Positions 1 to 10,849 of a stretch of DNA of 64,000 nucleotides are shown one piece after another. Below the pieces are notes generated by a model. The model was given only the letters and a program-made list of their open reading frames with translations, had not been told where the DNA came from and searched no databases. Every line of letters starts with the position of its first letter. Position 1 is the first letter of the stretch. Position numbers and translations under genes: made by a program. The DNA comes from CAVUAN01 sp963739435. Lineage in GTDB: Bacteria > Acidobacteriota > Thermoanaerobaculia > UBA5066 > Gp7-AA6. The DNA is taken from NCBI GenBank assembly GCA_963739435.1, contig CAVUAN010000016.1:186001-250000 (forward strand), in the 5' to 3' direction.

Positions 1-305
1 CTGCGGAACTCGATCGAGATGCCGCGCAGGATGAGGCACCAGAGCACGAGAAAGATGGCGAAGTAGAACCCGGAGATCCCGGAGGCGAGGACCTTCGGGA
101 ACCCGACGAAGAGCGCGCCGCCCGCGGCGAGCAGCCACACCTCGTTGCCGTCCCAGAACGGGCCGATGGCTGCCAGGACCTGGCGCCGCTCGGCATCCGA
201 CCGCGCGACGAAGAGGTGAAGCGTGCCGGCGCCGAAGTCGTAGCCGTCGAAGACGACGTAGGCCGTGAGCATCAGGACTGCGATCGCGTACCAGACGTCA
301 GGCAT
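1..305 (-). CDS. cydB: Cytochrome bd ubiquinol oxidase subunit II, partial (window edge)
   Basis: Only the N-terminal ~101 residues are in the window. The translation starts MPDVWYAIAVLML and contains DGYDFGAG and GPFWDGNEVWLL, the first-helix signatures of CydB, the integral-membrane partner of CydA in the quinol-oxidising, oxygen-reducing bd complex. The ATG at 305 overlaps the cydA stop codon at 298-300, so the two are translationally coupled in the usual cydAB order. The remainder lies beyond base 1. Identification rests on strongly conserved motifs. Confidence 0.93.
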   Translation of the reverse strand, partial: MPDVWYAIAVLMLTAYVVFDGYDFGAGTLHLFVARSDAERRQVLAAIGPFWDGNEVWLLAAGGALFVGFPKVLASGISGFYFAIFLVLWCLILRGISIEFR

Positions 306-1633
306 GCGCCACGCCCTCCCCCGGTCCGTGGCCGATCTCGCGGGCCATGAGGAACCCGAAGAGCACCGAGAGGACCGTGTAGAGGCCGCAGAAGCCGATG
401 AGCGTGAAGAGCACCGTGCCCGAGTGCACAGTCGGGCTGGAGCCCTGCGCCGTCCGGAAGAGCCCGTAGACGAGCCACGGCTGCCGGCCGAGCTCCGCCG
501 TCATCCAGCCCGCGGTCACCGCGATGTAGGGGAATGGGAACGAGAGCATGAGGACCCAGAGCATGGGCCAGGTCCTTTCGAGCCTTCCCGTCCACAGGAG
601 CACCGCAGCCAGCCCCATGATGCCGATCAGGATCGTCCCCAGCCCCGCCATGATGTGGAAGGCGTAGTACAGGAGCTCGATCGTTGTCCGGCCAGTCCTT
701 CTGAGGGAACTCGTCGAGCCCCCGGACGTCGCTGTAGAAGTGGCCGTAGGCCAGGAACGAAAGCATGTCCGGCACGGCGATCGGGTTCTCGAGCCGGCGC
801 TCCCGGACGTTCGGCTGTCCGATGAGGTTGAGGGAAGCTCGCGAGCCGCTCTCGAAGCGCCCCTCCATCGCGGCCAGGGCGACGGGCTGGTGCTGCGCCA
901 CGAGCTTGGCCTGGCGATCCCCCGTCGGAAAGGCCACCAACACGCTCGACACGAGACCTGCCGTCACTCCCAGCCGGAGGAACAATCTTGCCGGCGCAAC
1001 GTGCTTGCCCTGCAGGAGGTAGAACGAGCCGAGGGCCGCCACGACGAAGGAGGCCGTGACGACGGTCGATACCATGTTGTGGGCGTACTGCGCGACAGCC
1101 CAGGGGTTCAGCAGGAATCCCCAGAAGTCCGCAAGCACGAGATCCCCGTTGGGCCCGATCGCGTGGCCGGCCGGGTGCTGCATGAAGGCGTTGGTCGCGG
1201 TGATGAAGTAGCCCGAGAGCCAGCTTCCCGCAAAGAGAGCCGTTGCGGCCAGGAAGTGACCGACCCGCGAGAGGCGCTTCTCGCCCCACACGAGCAGCGA
1301 CAGGAAGCTCGACTCGAGGAAGAACGCGAAGAGCCCCTCCATCGCGAGGGTGTGGCCGACGACATTGCCCGCGTAGCGGGAGAACCGCGCCCAGTTGGCT
1401 CCGAACTGGAACTCCATCGGGATCCCGGTCACGACACCCACGGCGAAGTTGATGCCGAAGATCCGGATCCAGAAACGCGCCGCGTCGTTCCATCTCTCGC
1501 CGCCCCGGCGCAGGCCGAGAGCCTTCATCACAAAGATGAGGAAGGCGAGGCCCATCGTCAGGACCGGGAAGAGGTAGTGGTAAACGATCGTGAAGGCGAA
1601 CTGCAGCCGATGGAGAAAGACCGGATCTCCCAT
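298..1633 (-). CDS. cydA: Cytochrome bd ubiquinol oxidase subunit I, one frameshift
   Basis: Haem-binding quinol oxidase subunit of the inner membrane. About 444 residues once the frame is restored, the short Q-loop size. Visible hallmarks are His19 (QFAFTIVYHYLFP, high-spin haem ligand), the glutamates in MEGLFAFFLESSF, His in QYAHNMVS, and GRQPWLVYGLFRTAQG in the C-terminal half. The frame is broken near base 682 after DEFPQKDWPDN: dropping one base restores IELLYYAFHIMAGLGT. Both halves are well conserved and no other stop is present, so I read this as a sequencing error or very recent mutation rather than an old pseudogene. The gene leads a cydAB operon. Confidence 0.9.
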
Positions 1634-1692
1634 CAGTTCCCTCCCACCCGGGTCACAGGCCGGATTCTAAGGTCTCCAGATCGAGTGCTGCT

Positions 1693-2115
1693 TCAGATAT
1701 CGAGCAAATCGAGGAACGCCCGTGGAGTCAGGATGCGGACGCCTTCATGCTCTGCCAGGACAAGCAGCTGACTGTCCCCCGTTACTACGAAAGCAGCGTT
1801 TCCTTCGATCGCCGCTGCGATGTACTTGTCGTCGTCAGGATCCTCGCACAAGCCGGGCAACACCAGCTCTCCAGCGACGAGGTCCGCTAGCAGGAGGATG
1901 TCTTCGAACCATAGCTCGGGACGCAAGTCTCCGCGGATCAGTTTTCGCACTTTGGGGTAGGTGAGAGCGCGCAGAACCTCTTCCACGATGGAAGGCGATA
2001 GAACGATCTCGAAGACAGCCTTTCGAAGAAAGCTCTCGACGATGCGGCCGGGCGTACCGCCGGAATGGAGCGCGGCGCTGACGTAGACGTTGGCGTCGAG
2101 AACGGCGCGGCGCAC
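1693..2115 (-). CDS. PIN-domain toxin, VapC-like (TIGR00305-type)
   Basis: A 140-residue PIN-domain protein, probably the RNase toxin of a type II toxin-antitoxin pair. Acidic metal-binding residues expected for PIN nucleases are present: Asp7 (LDANVYVSA), Glu45/46 (SIVEEVLR), the cluster in EDPDDDKYIAAA around residues 91-100, and Asp114 (VTGDSQLL). It starts only 3 bp after the stop of the upstream antitoxin, the normal toxin-last order. RNA target is unknown; VapC-like enzymes commonly cut tRNA or rRNA. Confidence 0.88.
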   Translation of the reverse strand: MRRAVLDANVYVSAALHSGGTPGRIVESFLRKAVFEIVLSPSIVEEVLRALTYPKVRKLIRGDLRPELWFEDILLLADLVAGELVLPGLCEDPDDDKYIAAAIEGNAAFVVTGDSQLLVLAEHEGVRILTPRAFLDLLDI

Positions 2116-2118
2116 GGA

Positions 2119-2418
2119 TCAGCCGGCCTGGCGCCGCGGCCTCCGAATCCGTTTACGCGCCCAGCGCTGTGCCTCGAGCGCGAGATCCATAGCCTTCTGG
2201 TCGGTCAGGCGGCTACCCTTCTGGTCTTCGAGAAAGTCGAGCGCCTGCCGCCGCGCGAAGCGGCGCATCTGCTCCAGCCGCCCGACCGGCACCAGTGCAG
2301 CCAGGGCCTTGCCTTTTCGCTCAATGATGAACTCGTCGTTTCGGAGAGCGATGCGGTTGAGCATGTCGCCGATTCGCTGCCGCACGTCGATTGTGGAAAC
2401 CTTTGCCCTCATCACCAT
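2119..2418 (-). CDS. Antitoxin, Phd/YefM-like
   Basis: A 99-residue protein beginning with a short beta/helix module (VSTIDVRQRIGDMLNRIALRN) and the strand pair FIIERKGKALAALVPV, which is the Phd/YefM DNA-binding fold. The basic C-terminal half (KRIRRPRRQ) is the probable toxin-wrapping tail. It sits directly upstream of the PIN toxin with 3 bp between them and presumably autoregulates the pair. Two alternative ATGs (2418 and 2412) exist; a promoter-like sequence lies just upstream. Confidence 0.82.
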   Translation of the reverse strand: MVMRAKVSTIDVRQRIGDMLNRIALRNDEFIIERKGKALAALVPVGRLEQMRRFARRQALDFLEDQKGSRLTDQKAMDLALEAQRWARKRIRRPRRQAG

Positions 2419-2430
2419 GCCCTCGCAACC

Positions 2431-2460
2431 ATTCTAGTTGCACCGGATACGAAAGTCCAA
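2431..2460 (-). promoter_or_regulatory. Candidate sigma70-type promoter of the 2.1-kb toxin-antitoxin operon
   Basis: On the minus strand, TTGGAC (2460-2455) and TAGAAT (2436-2431) are separated by 18 bp. The -10 element ends 12 nt before the antitoxin ATG, giving a leader of only a few bases. Pattern match only. Confidence 0.4.
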
Positions 2461-2466
2461 CGGCTC

Positions 2467-3735
2467 TCAGAGCTGGAACTGCAGGCGGAGCTGGTAGAAC
2501 CTGGTCCGGCCCTCGAGGCCTGATTTGTCGAGGCGCCCGTAGCCGTAGTTGAACTCGAGGCGCCACTGGCTTGTCGGATACCAGGAGAGGGCGGCACTGA
2601 TTCGGTCGAATTTGCCGCCCTCAATCGTGCCGCTCGTCAGATCGATGTTCGAGTAACGGGCGGACAGCTCCCAGGCGCCGAGGCCGCCATGCTTGAACGA
2701 GAAGGGCCTGGCGGGGCTGATCATCCCGAATGTGCCGGACGCGTGGCTGTACGGGCGAGTCTCGCCCGTGAGGGCCCAGGACGCCATCGCGTAGTAGCCG
2801 CCGAAATGGGGATTGCCCGTCTGAGGGGAAGAGACGTTGGTCGTCGTGTACTCGCCGGAGACCGTGACCGGGCCTTGGACTGCGGCAAGCTCCGCGGCGA
2901 TCGATGTCGCGTGGTTTGCCGCGAAGGAGCCGGTGTCGACGAAGTCCGGAGCCTCGTAGACTTCCGGAACGCTCTTCGACTTGAAGCTCCCGTTCTGCGC
3001 CCCCCTGTAGACGGCCGATAGTCCCAGGTGGAGAAGCCTGCGCCCCCCATCCGACTCGACCGGAAGGCCGCTCACCCGGCCGGCGAAAAGGTTGCCGCTC
3101 TGGCTGAACGTCTGCCCGTCGCTCAGCCAGTTGTTGAACCACCCCGCCGACCACGTCATGCGCCCGGCGGCGATCGAGTTCCAGAACCGAACGCCCGCGA
3201 TGTGCGACTCGACGAAGGTGGTGGCGGTCGTCATCACGGAGTGTTCCATGAACGGGATGTCCCGGGCGTTCTCGATCATCTCCAGGCCGACGCCCTCTTT
3301 CTGCTTGCCGATCGTCACCTTCGCGAGCTCGCCCAGAGGTATCGACACGTTGAGGTTGACGAGAGTCCAGCCCTGCGTGTCGGTCGGGTCGAGGCCCTTG
3401 TAGTTGGCCGAGACCTCGTAGTCCCACGGATGCGAGAACTTGATCTGCCCTGTCAGCGCCAGATCGTCGAGTCGGAACAGCCCCTCCGAGGACAGTTGGC
3501 CAACCTGCTGCTTGCTCGCCGCATCCTGCGAATAAAAAGCGCCGTCCTCGAGAGCCGCGAAGCCGAGTCGCACCGAAATCCAGGAGGTTTCGAGCTCGTT
3601 CCAGGGATGGCGCGCCGCGGTGAGTGTCGGGGGAGGCGCCTCCTGAGCGAAGCCGCCGACGGACAGGCCAAACCCGAGCGCGAGGGCGGGAAAGATGCCC
3701 TTCAGAACTGGCCGATTTTCGAAACCGCTGCGCAC
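2467..3735 (-). CDS. OprP/OprO-like phosphate-selective porin family protein
   Basis: A 422-residue outer-membrane beta-barrel with an N-terminal signal peptide (hydrophobic stretch ending GGFAQE). Alternating amphipathic strands run throughout and the protein ends in aromatic-rich strands RFYQLRLQFQL, a typical terminal barrel strand. Motifs such as KVTIGKQKEGVGLEM and HSVMTTATTFVESHIAGVRFWN resemble the OprO/OprP family (PF07396), where trimers pass anions such as phosphate or polyphosphate. Being next to a sulfatase gene, it may import organic or inorganic oxyanions; that specificity is inference. A hairpin terminator candidate lies between it and the upstream sulfatase, so it may have its own promoter. 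Confidence 0.8.
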   Translation of the reverse strand: MRSGFENRPVLKGIFPALALGFGLSVGGFAQEAPPPTLTAARHPWNELETSWISVRLGFAALEDGAFYSQDAASKQQVGQLSSEGLFRLDDLALTGQIKFSHPWDYEVSANYKGLDPTDTQGWTLVNLNVSIPLGELAKVTIGKQKEGVGLEMIENARDIPFMEHSVMTTATTFVESHIAGVRFWNSIAAGRMTWSAGWFNNWLSDGQTFSQSGNLFAGRVSGLPVESDGGRRLLHLGLSAVYRGAQNGSFKSKSVPEVYEAPDFVDTGSFAANHATSIAAELAAVQGPVTVSGEYTTTNVSSPQTGNPHFGGYYAMASWALTGETRPYSHASGTFGMISPARPFSFKHGGLGAWELSARYSNIDLTSGTIEGGKFDRISAALSWYPTSQWRLEFNYGYGRLDKSGLEGRTRFYQLRLQFQL

Positions 3736-3745
3736 GATAGAGAAG

Positions 3746-3771
3746 GCGGGCGGCCCTTGCGAGCCGCCCGC
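3746..3771 (-). terminator. Hairpin downstream of the sulfatase gene
   Basis: A perfect 9-bp stem (GCGGGCGGC / GCCGCCCGC) with an 8-nt loop lies between the sulfatase stop (3784) and the porin start (3735). On the minus strand it is followed by the pyrimidine-rich CTTCTCT, a weak terminator tail. Confidence 0.5.
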
Positions 3772-3783
3772 TGAGAAGTTTGC

Positions 3784-5412
<1,629 letters not shown>

Positions 5413-5487
5413 CTGTCCCCCTTTCCGCGAAAGAAAACTGGACGATTCGGAAATGACCCGGTTGCGCGCTCGAGAACGAAAACTGCG

Positions 5488-6306
5488 CTAGAACGCCAAC
5501 GCGAGATAGGCCATCGGCCCGCTGTACTTGAAACCTAATTTGGCCTGCTGGGCCACGTTGCGCGTCAGGTTGAAGTTGTCGTAGTAGTAGGTCACGCCCA
5601 GCCCCACGTTCTTCGTGAAGAAGTAGTTGAGCCCGGCGACCACCTCGACCTGGTCGGCGCTGTAGTCGGAGACCGTGACCTTTGGAAGGCCTCGCGCGCT
5701 GACCTTGAGGGTGAGCTGAGGCATCAGAGCCACCTCGACGTAGGCGCCCAATGACGGAAGGGGCACGAGGACGTTCTTCTGCTCGTGCTGCTCTCCCACT
5801 CCGGCAAGAGTGGCCTGCAGGTCAACCGAATAGTACCCGCCGATGACACCGAGCATCAGGCCGAGATCGACCGTCGAGGAATGGACGAAGGAGTAACCGT
5901 AGTAGAGGTCGGCGATGTGGGCCTTGTTGTGGATGTCGACGCTCGCGTTGATCGGGAACGTGTGGTCCCCCCACTCGATTTCCCTGGTGATCGTGTGCGT
6001 CGCGTTCCGGCTCCACCCCCGGTAACCGAACACCAGACGGCCGTGCGGCCCGAAGGCCCAGGACCCGTCGAGCAGTATCGTCGTCTGGTTGCCGAGTCCC
6101 AGCTCTTTTTCGAGGCTGATGTCGGTCCCCTCGCCGCCGTCCTTGGGACCGAGGCTGACCGTGGTAGTGAACTTCTGAAAGAAGCCGCCGAGGTTCAACC
6201 GGAAGCGCTCGTCGAGTATGCCCGGATCCGATTGAGCAACAGCCACGCCAGCGACCAGGAAAAGACCGACCGCAGAAATAGGCCGAATCCACGAAGGTAT
6301 CCCCAC
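5488..6306 (-). CDS. Outer-membrane beta-barrel protein, unknown function
   Basis: About 272 residues if translation starts at the GTG at 6306, chosen because AGGAGG stands 6 nt upstream and gives a clean signal peptide (SAVGLFLVAGVAVAQ); a longer form starting at GTG 6336 is possible. The mature part is a run of amphipathic strands with many Tyr/Gly and a C-terminal strand ending MAYLALAF, the pattern of an outer-membrane barrel. I do not recognise a named family. It lies in the minus-strand envelope block beside sulfatase and transport-like genes. Confidence 0.75.
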   Translation of the reverse strand: MGIPSWIRPISAVGLFLVAGVAVAQSDPGILDERFRLNLGGFFQKFTTTVSLGPKDGGEGTDISLEKELGLGNQTTILLDGSWAFGPHGRLVFGYRGWSRNATHTITREIEWGDHTFPINASVDIHNKAHIADLYYGYSFVHSSTVDLGLMLGVIGGYYSVDLQATLAGVGEQHEQKNVLVPLPSLGAYVEVALMPQLTLKVSARGLPKVTVSDYSADQVEVVAGLNYFFTKNVGLGVTYYYDNFNLTRNVAQQAKLGFKYSGPMAYLALAF

Positions 6307-6374
6307 CTTGACCCTCCTCTTGATGTCAGGGCGCACCCATGTCGGGGCGCCACCTTTTCAGACCGGCCAGCCTA

Positions 6375-6908
6375 TCACCCGGAGATTCCCGTCTGGCCTT
6401 CGCCTTTCCGGAAGAAGAGGGCGAAGAGCTTCTTTCCTCCGAGCATCCGATCGACCTCACCGAAGGCGAAGAACGGGATGAAGGCGACGAACATGACCAG
6501 GGTCTTCCCCAGAATCTCGTAGAGACCCTGGCCCAGGAGGTCCTCGATCCCCCCCGCGAGACCCTTCCCGTGCACGAGCCCCTCGATGACGTGCTCGAGA
6601 ATTCCGAAAATCCCCACTAGGACGCCGTAGAGGATGGACAGGCGCAGCACAGAGAGAGCCAGCGTTTTGCCGGTCGTCTTCTTGCCGATCCCGATCGCCT
6701 TGCCTATCAGGATGACCTTGGCGATCACGAGCGCCTCGACGAGCGCAAAACCGTAGCGAAAGGTGCTGACGCCCAGCTCGCGCGAGATGAGTCTGCGGTA
6801 GGTCGCGAACGCAACGAAGAATGCCGCGAGGTAGGCCGTAATGATCAGCAACAGCCGGCCCTCTTCGGCCGCCTTCTCCTTGAGCTCTGCCTTCCTGTCG
6901 GTGGTCAC
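6375..6908 (-). CDS. Small integral membrane protein (about 4 TM)
   Basis: A 177-residue protein beginning with a charged helix (TTDRKAELKEKAAEEGR) followed by roughly four hydrophobic helices (LLLIITAYLAAFFVAF, ALVEALVIAKVILIG, LYGVLVGIFGILEHVI, LVMFVAFIPFFAFGEV). GTG start with AAGGAGG upstream. Its family is not recognised with confidence; similar small proteins with EALVIAKVILIG are common hypothetical membrane proteins. It lies 31 bp downstream of the barrel gene at 6940-7833 and is probably co-transcribed. Confidence 0.7.
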   Translation of the reverse strand: MTTDRKAELKEKAAEEGRLLLIITAYLAAFFVAFATYRRLISRELGVSTFRYGFALVEALVIAKVILIGKAIGIGKKTTGKTLALSVLRLSILYGVLVGIFGILEHVIEGLVHGKGLAGGIEDLLGQGLYEILGKTLVMFVAFIPFFAFGEVDRMLGGKKLFALFFRKGEGQTGISG

Positions 6909-6939
6909 GTCCCCACCTCCTTCTGAGCCCGGTCTCGGC

Positions 6940-7833
6940 TCATTCGAAGAGCGTCCCCTTGATGATCTTGGGCAGAACGGGCGTCAGCTGAACCTGGATG
7001 TTCCAGCGCTGACCCACGGGGGTCGGCTGCGTCACCATGTACTGGGCCGCGAGCGAAATCTTCACGGGGAGCCGTCCGAACTTGACGACCTTGCCCGCCC
7101 CGAGGCCGATCGGAACGGTCCAGCGGTTGTTGTTGGGCGCCTCCCAATTGGCGGTGATGTTGCCCGAGTAGCCGACGTTCCAGCCGCCGTCGAAGAAGAG
7201 GCTCGCGATCGGCTGGATGTTCATCTGGTTCGTGTTCGGTCGGCTCGGGTCGCCGGCATACGACCACCACTGCTGGGGAAACACGCCGACGATGTACTTC
7301 TTGGTCAGGTAGGCCACGACGACCGCGGGCCCGATCTGCCATTTTCCCTGCCCCGTATAGACCGAGCTCGCCGTCGGGAATATGAAGGAGGGCCCGACGC
7401 CGAGCAGCCAGTCGCCGCTGTTCGCGGGCGAGAAGAGCTCGAGCTGCGTCCAGTCGCCGAAGGCCCAGGTCCGGGCCTCTGCTCCGGTCGTCGTGGTGTA
7501 GGGGGCGCTGTTGTAGACCTGGATGACGGGACGCGTGATCAGGTTGATGTCCTTCGTGAAGCTCACCGGCATGACCGGCTGAAAATTCAGGTTCTCGTTC
7601 CAGCGACCGTTGGTCAGCTCGAAGTTGTTGAACTGAAATGTCAGGGACCAGAGGTTCGCGACCGGGTTGGCCAGCATCTTGGCCAGTTCGTTGGCCCTCT
7701 CGGCCTCTTCCGCCGGTGTCAGGGCCGCGGTCTCATGAGCCGCCTGTGCTGGGGCGAAGGCAGGGACCCCGAGAGCAAGCCAGACGAGGGCAAGCCGCCG
7801 CACGGATCTGGCGGTCAACGAGATGGGCGCCAT
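6940..7833 (-). CDS. Outer-membrane transporter-like barrel (often mis-named 'neuromedin U')
   Basis: A 297-residue exported barrel protein. The ATG at 7833 is preferred over one 21 bp upstream because AAGGGGGA lies at the correct distance and the signal peptide is then complete (LALVWLALGVPAFAPAQA). The body has the motifs LWSLTFQFNNFEL, LNFQPVMPVS, LLGVGPSFIFPTAS and QWWSYAGD typical of a conserved bacterial outer-membrane family usually labelled neuromedin U or putative transporter by old annotation transfer. Function is unverified. A decayed fragment of the same gene type is found at 12398-12480. Confidence 0.8.
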   Translation of the reverse strand: MAPISLTARSVRRLALVWLALGVPAFAPAQAAHETAALTPAEEAERANELAKMLANPVANLWSLTFQFNNFELTNGRWNENLNFQPVMPVSFTKDINLITRPVIQVYNSAPYTTTTGAEARTWAFGDWTQLELFSPANSGDWLLGVGPSFIFPTASSVYTGQGKWQIGPAVVVAYLTKKYIVGVFPQQWWSYAGDPSRPNTNQMNIQPIASLFFDGGWNVGYSGNITANWEAPNNNRWTVPIGLGAGKVVKFGRLPVKISLAAQYMVTQPTPVGQRWNIQVQLTPVLPKIIKGTLFE

Positions 7834-7982
7834 GTAATCCCCCTTAGTCGCCATTATTGTTCAGGCGCTCTCCGGTCATCGGACTAGACCCTGGTAAGCC
7901 ATAACCCAGGGCGAGATTCTACCGAGGCAGGGTCTCCTTCAGATGTAGCCGGAGTAGATCGGGAGGCGGAAGTTCGAGTTTC

Positions 7983-8345
7983 CTAAGTCGGCCGCTCGCC
8001 GCGCCGCGGCCAGGCCAGCAAGACCGCCACGACAGCGTGCAGGACTGCAGCCGGCCACAACAGCGGGCCCCCCATGTGCCCGACCGTGCCCAGGTAGCCG
8101 AGGTACAGAGCAACGAGCGCGTTGTAGATCAACATCGCCCGGATAGCCCCTGGGCCCGCGCCTGCCCCCGGCCAGCACGCCACTCCCAGGCCGACCAGCG
8201 CGATGCCGGCCACCCGGCCGAGCGGTATTCCCCCTCCTGACAAGCTCGCTCCCACCAGCAACCCGACAACAAGAGTCGGATCGATGATGAGAGCGACTCC
8301 CGTGCCGAACTCCGCGGCCGCGGTGAAGGCGAGGACTTTCCTCAT
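7983..8345 (-). CDS. Small membrane protein, about 4 TM
   Basis: A 120-residue hydrophobic protein with four predicted helices (FGTGVALIIDPTLVVGLLVG, VAGIALVGLGVACW, MLIYNALVALYLGYLGTVGHM, WPAAVLHAVVAVLLAW). No signal for a named family. It sits 11 bp beyond the start-side gap from the sulfatase at 8357, in the same orientation downstream of it, so is likely the last gene of that transcript. Confidence 0.65.
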   Translation of the reverse strand: MRKVLAFTAAAEFGTGVALIIDPTLVVGLLVGASLSGGGIPLGRVAGIALVGLGVACWPGAGAGPGAIRAMLIYNALVALYLGYLGTVGHMGGPLLWPAAVLHAVVAVLLAWPRRGERPT

Positions 8346-8356
8346 CCCAGTGATTC

Positions 8357-10849
8357 CTAGTCTCGCGCCCTGGCGATGGCTTCCTCCATCTTCCTGCGGT
8401 CCCCTTCGGCCAGCTGCGACTTCCCGAGCTTGAATGTCAGCTTGTCGATTTTCCCGGTGAAGCGGAACGGCAGCTCGTAGCTGTCGTCCACGGGTGACCG
8501 GGTATCGCTCCCGATGTCGAAGGTCTCGTCGATGGTCATCAAGAGCGGAATGGTGTGCGCGATCGTCTTGCGGGCCAACTCCCTGCCGTCAACCAGGAGC
8601 ACGCCGGTGCCGCCCTTACCCGGGCCCGGTCCGTCGTACTTGAAGTCGAACCGGATCGTGTGCTTGCCCGGCTCGAGCGCGCGGCCAAACAGGTCATCGC
8701 CGATGACACCGCCGACGCCGCCTTCCCAGCGGAAGCGCTCCAGGTCGACGAGGTTGTAAACAAAGACCGGCTTGCCCTTGAGCAGATAGAGGGCGTAGCC
8801 GCCGAATCGGCCGCCCATCGTCACGATCATTCCCTCCGCACCGCCCTTGGGGATCGTCACCTCGGCGATGATGTTGTAGTCCCTGTCCAAGATCTCGGGA
8901 GCATTCCCCAGGGGAATGCCGACATGCTCACCCGTGTAGGTGAACGTGGTCTTCCCGGCGATCGCGCTCGGCCGCGCCGTCAGCAGGCGCGAGAAGGCCG
9001 TGTTATCCAGGGGCAAGACGTTGTACTTCGCCGCCTCCGTCAGGAACAACGCCTGCATCTCCTTGAGCTTCGCAGGATTCTTGGCGGCGAGGTCGTTGTA
9101 CTGCGAGAAGTCCTCGTTGATGTTGTAGAGCTCCCATTTGTAGCCGTTGGTGACATCGGGCAGCTTGCCCGTTGCCAGCTCCCAGGGCGGGGCGAAAGGT
9201 GTCGTGTTGGCCATCCACCCGTCGTGGTAGATCCCGCGATTGGCAGCCATCTCGAAGTACTGCGTGTCGTGCTTCGACGGCGCTTTGGCATTGGCCTGGT
9301 CGAAGGTGTAAGCCATGCTCACGCCTTCAATAGGCCTTTGCGTAATGCCGTTGACCGTCACCGGCGCCTTGAGGCCCGCGGCTTCCAGGATCGTCGGCAC
9401 GATGTCGATCACGTGGTGGAACTGCGAGCGAATGGCGCCGACATCCTTGATGTGGCCGGGCCACGAAATCGCGAGGCCCTGCCGGGTCCCGCCGAAGTGC
9501 GACGCCACCTGCTTTGTCCACTTGAAGGGCGTATCGAACGCCCACGCCCAGCCCACAGCCATGTGGGGGTAGGTTTTGTCTGAGCCCCATTCTTCGTAAT
9601 GCAGCATCTGAAGAGCTTCGGGGGCCTTGAGAATCCCGTTGTACGCGGTGAGCTGATTGTAGGCACCGTACAGGGTGCCTTCCGGGCTCGTGCCGTTGTC
9701 GCCGCAGATATAGATGATCAGTGTGTTGTCGAGCTTGCCCATGTCCTCGACTTCCTGGATCACACGGTTGATCTCGAAGTCGGTGTAGGCAGCGTAGCCG
9801 GCGAAGACCTCGGCCTGCCGCGCGAAGAGTTTCCTTTCCACCAATGAGAGCGAATCCCACTTCGGTATCTCGGCCGGCCAGGGGGTGAGCTGGGCATTCG
9901 CCGGGATCACTCCGAGCCGCTTCTGGTTGGCAAAGATCTGCTCGCGCAACTTCTCATAGCCCATGTCGAACTTGCCCTTGAACTTCTCGATCCACTCCTT
10001 TTTCGGCTGGTGCGGCGAGTGGGTGCCGCCGGGCACGTAGTAGACAAAGAACGGATCGTCCGGTGCGGCCGCATTCAGGTCGCGCATGTGCTTGATGGCC
10101 TCGTCGGCCAGATCCGTGGTGAGGTTGTAGTCGGTCCTGCCGATCCACGGTGTGATCTGCGTGTGGTCGCGAAACAGGTAGGGCGTCCACTGGTCGGTTT
10201 CGCCGCCCATGAAACCGTAGAAGTACTGGAAGCCAAGCCCCGACGGCCACTGGTCGAATGGTCCGGCCACGCTGTACTGGTAGGTGGGCGTGTTGTGATT
10301 CTTGCCAAACCACGAGGTCGCATAACCGTTTGCCCCGAGGATCGTGCCGACGCTGGCGTTCTCCGGGCCGATGATGGAATCGTAGCCCGGGTAACCGGTG
10401 GACAATTCGCCGATCACGCCGGATCCCACCGAATGGTGGTTGCGGCCGGTGATCAGCGCCGCCCGCGTGGGCGAGCAGAGGGCCGTGGAGTGGAAGTGGG
10501 TGTACCGCAGTCCCGCCTTCGCGACGCGATCCAGCGCAGGCGTCGGGATGACGCCGCCAAAGGTACCCGAAACCCCGTAGCCCTGGTCGTCGGTCATGAT
10601 GAGGAGCACGTTGGGCGCGCCTTTGGGCGGCACCACGCGGGGCGGCCAGAACTGCTTGGAATCGAGCGCGCTTTCCTTGATCACACCGCCGAACTTGATC
10701 GGCGGCGGCGGAATCTGTTTCCCGTCGATCGTGGTCGTGGCGCTGGGGTCACCCAACTGGCCCGTGACCTGTTGCGCCGCGGCCGGCGTGACGCAGAGCA
10801 GCGCGAAGACCACAAAGAGTGCAGGGCTTCCCGTGACGATTCGTTTCAT
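8357..10849 (-). CDS. Large secreted arylsulfatase (CxPxR type, AtsA-like)
   Basis: 830 residues from the ATG at 10849, chosen because AAGGGGACGCGTC precedes it and it begins a signal peptide ending TPAAAQQ; an upstream in-frame start would add a non-signal basic stretch. The catalytic core is Cys125-Ser-Pro-Thr-Arg129 followed by AALITGRNHHSVG, with the metal-binding LIMTDDQGYG upstream and YICGDNGTSPEG later. The length and the C-terminal beta-rich domain (about the last 200 residues, with LVDGRELARKTI) match the long AtsA-type arylsulfatases. It hydrolyses sulfate monoesters in the periplasm; substrate is unknown. It differs in class from the 542-residue sulfatase upstream of it in the block. 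Confidence 0.92.
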   Translation of the reverse strand: MKRIVTGSPALFVVFALLCVTPAAAQQVTGQLGDPSATTTIDGKQIPPPPIKFGGVIKESALDSKQFWPPRVVPPKGAPNVLLIMTDDQGYGVSGTFGGVIPTPALDRVAKAGLRYTHFHSTALCSPTRAALITGRNHHSVGSGVIGELSTGYPGYDSIIGPENASVGTILGANGYATSWFGKNHNTPTYQYSVAGPFDQWPSGLGFQYFYGFMGGETDQWTPYLFRDHTQITPWIGRTDYNLTTDLADEAIKHMRDLNAAAPDDPFFVYYVPGGTHSPHQPKKEWIEKFKGKFDMGYEKLREQIFANQKRLGVIPANAQLTPWPAEIPKWDSLSLVERKLFARQAEVFAGYAAYTDFEINRVIQEVEDMGKLDNTLIIYICGDNGTSPEGTLYGAYNQLTAYNGILKAPEALQMLHYEEWGSDKTYPHMAVGWAWAFDTPFKWTKQVASHFGGTRQGLAISWPGHIKDVGAIRSQFHHVIDIVPTILEAAGLKAPVTVNGITQRPIEGVSMAYTFDQANAKAPSKHDTQYFEMAANRGIYHDGWMANTTPFAPPWELATGKLPDVTNGYKWELYNINEDFSQYNDLAAKNPAKLKEMQALFLTEAAKYNVLPLDNTAFSRLLTARPSAIAGKTTFTYTGEHVGIPLGNAPEILDRDYNIIAEVTIPKGGAEGMIVTMGGRFGGYALYLLKGKPVFVYNLVDLERFRWEGGVGGVIGDDLFGRALEPGKHTIRFDFKYDGPGPGKGGTGVLLVDGRELARKTIAHTIPLLMTIDETFDIGSDTRSPVDDSYELPFRFTGKIDKLTFKLGKSQLAEGDRRKMEEAIARARD

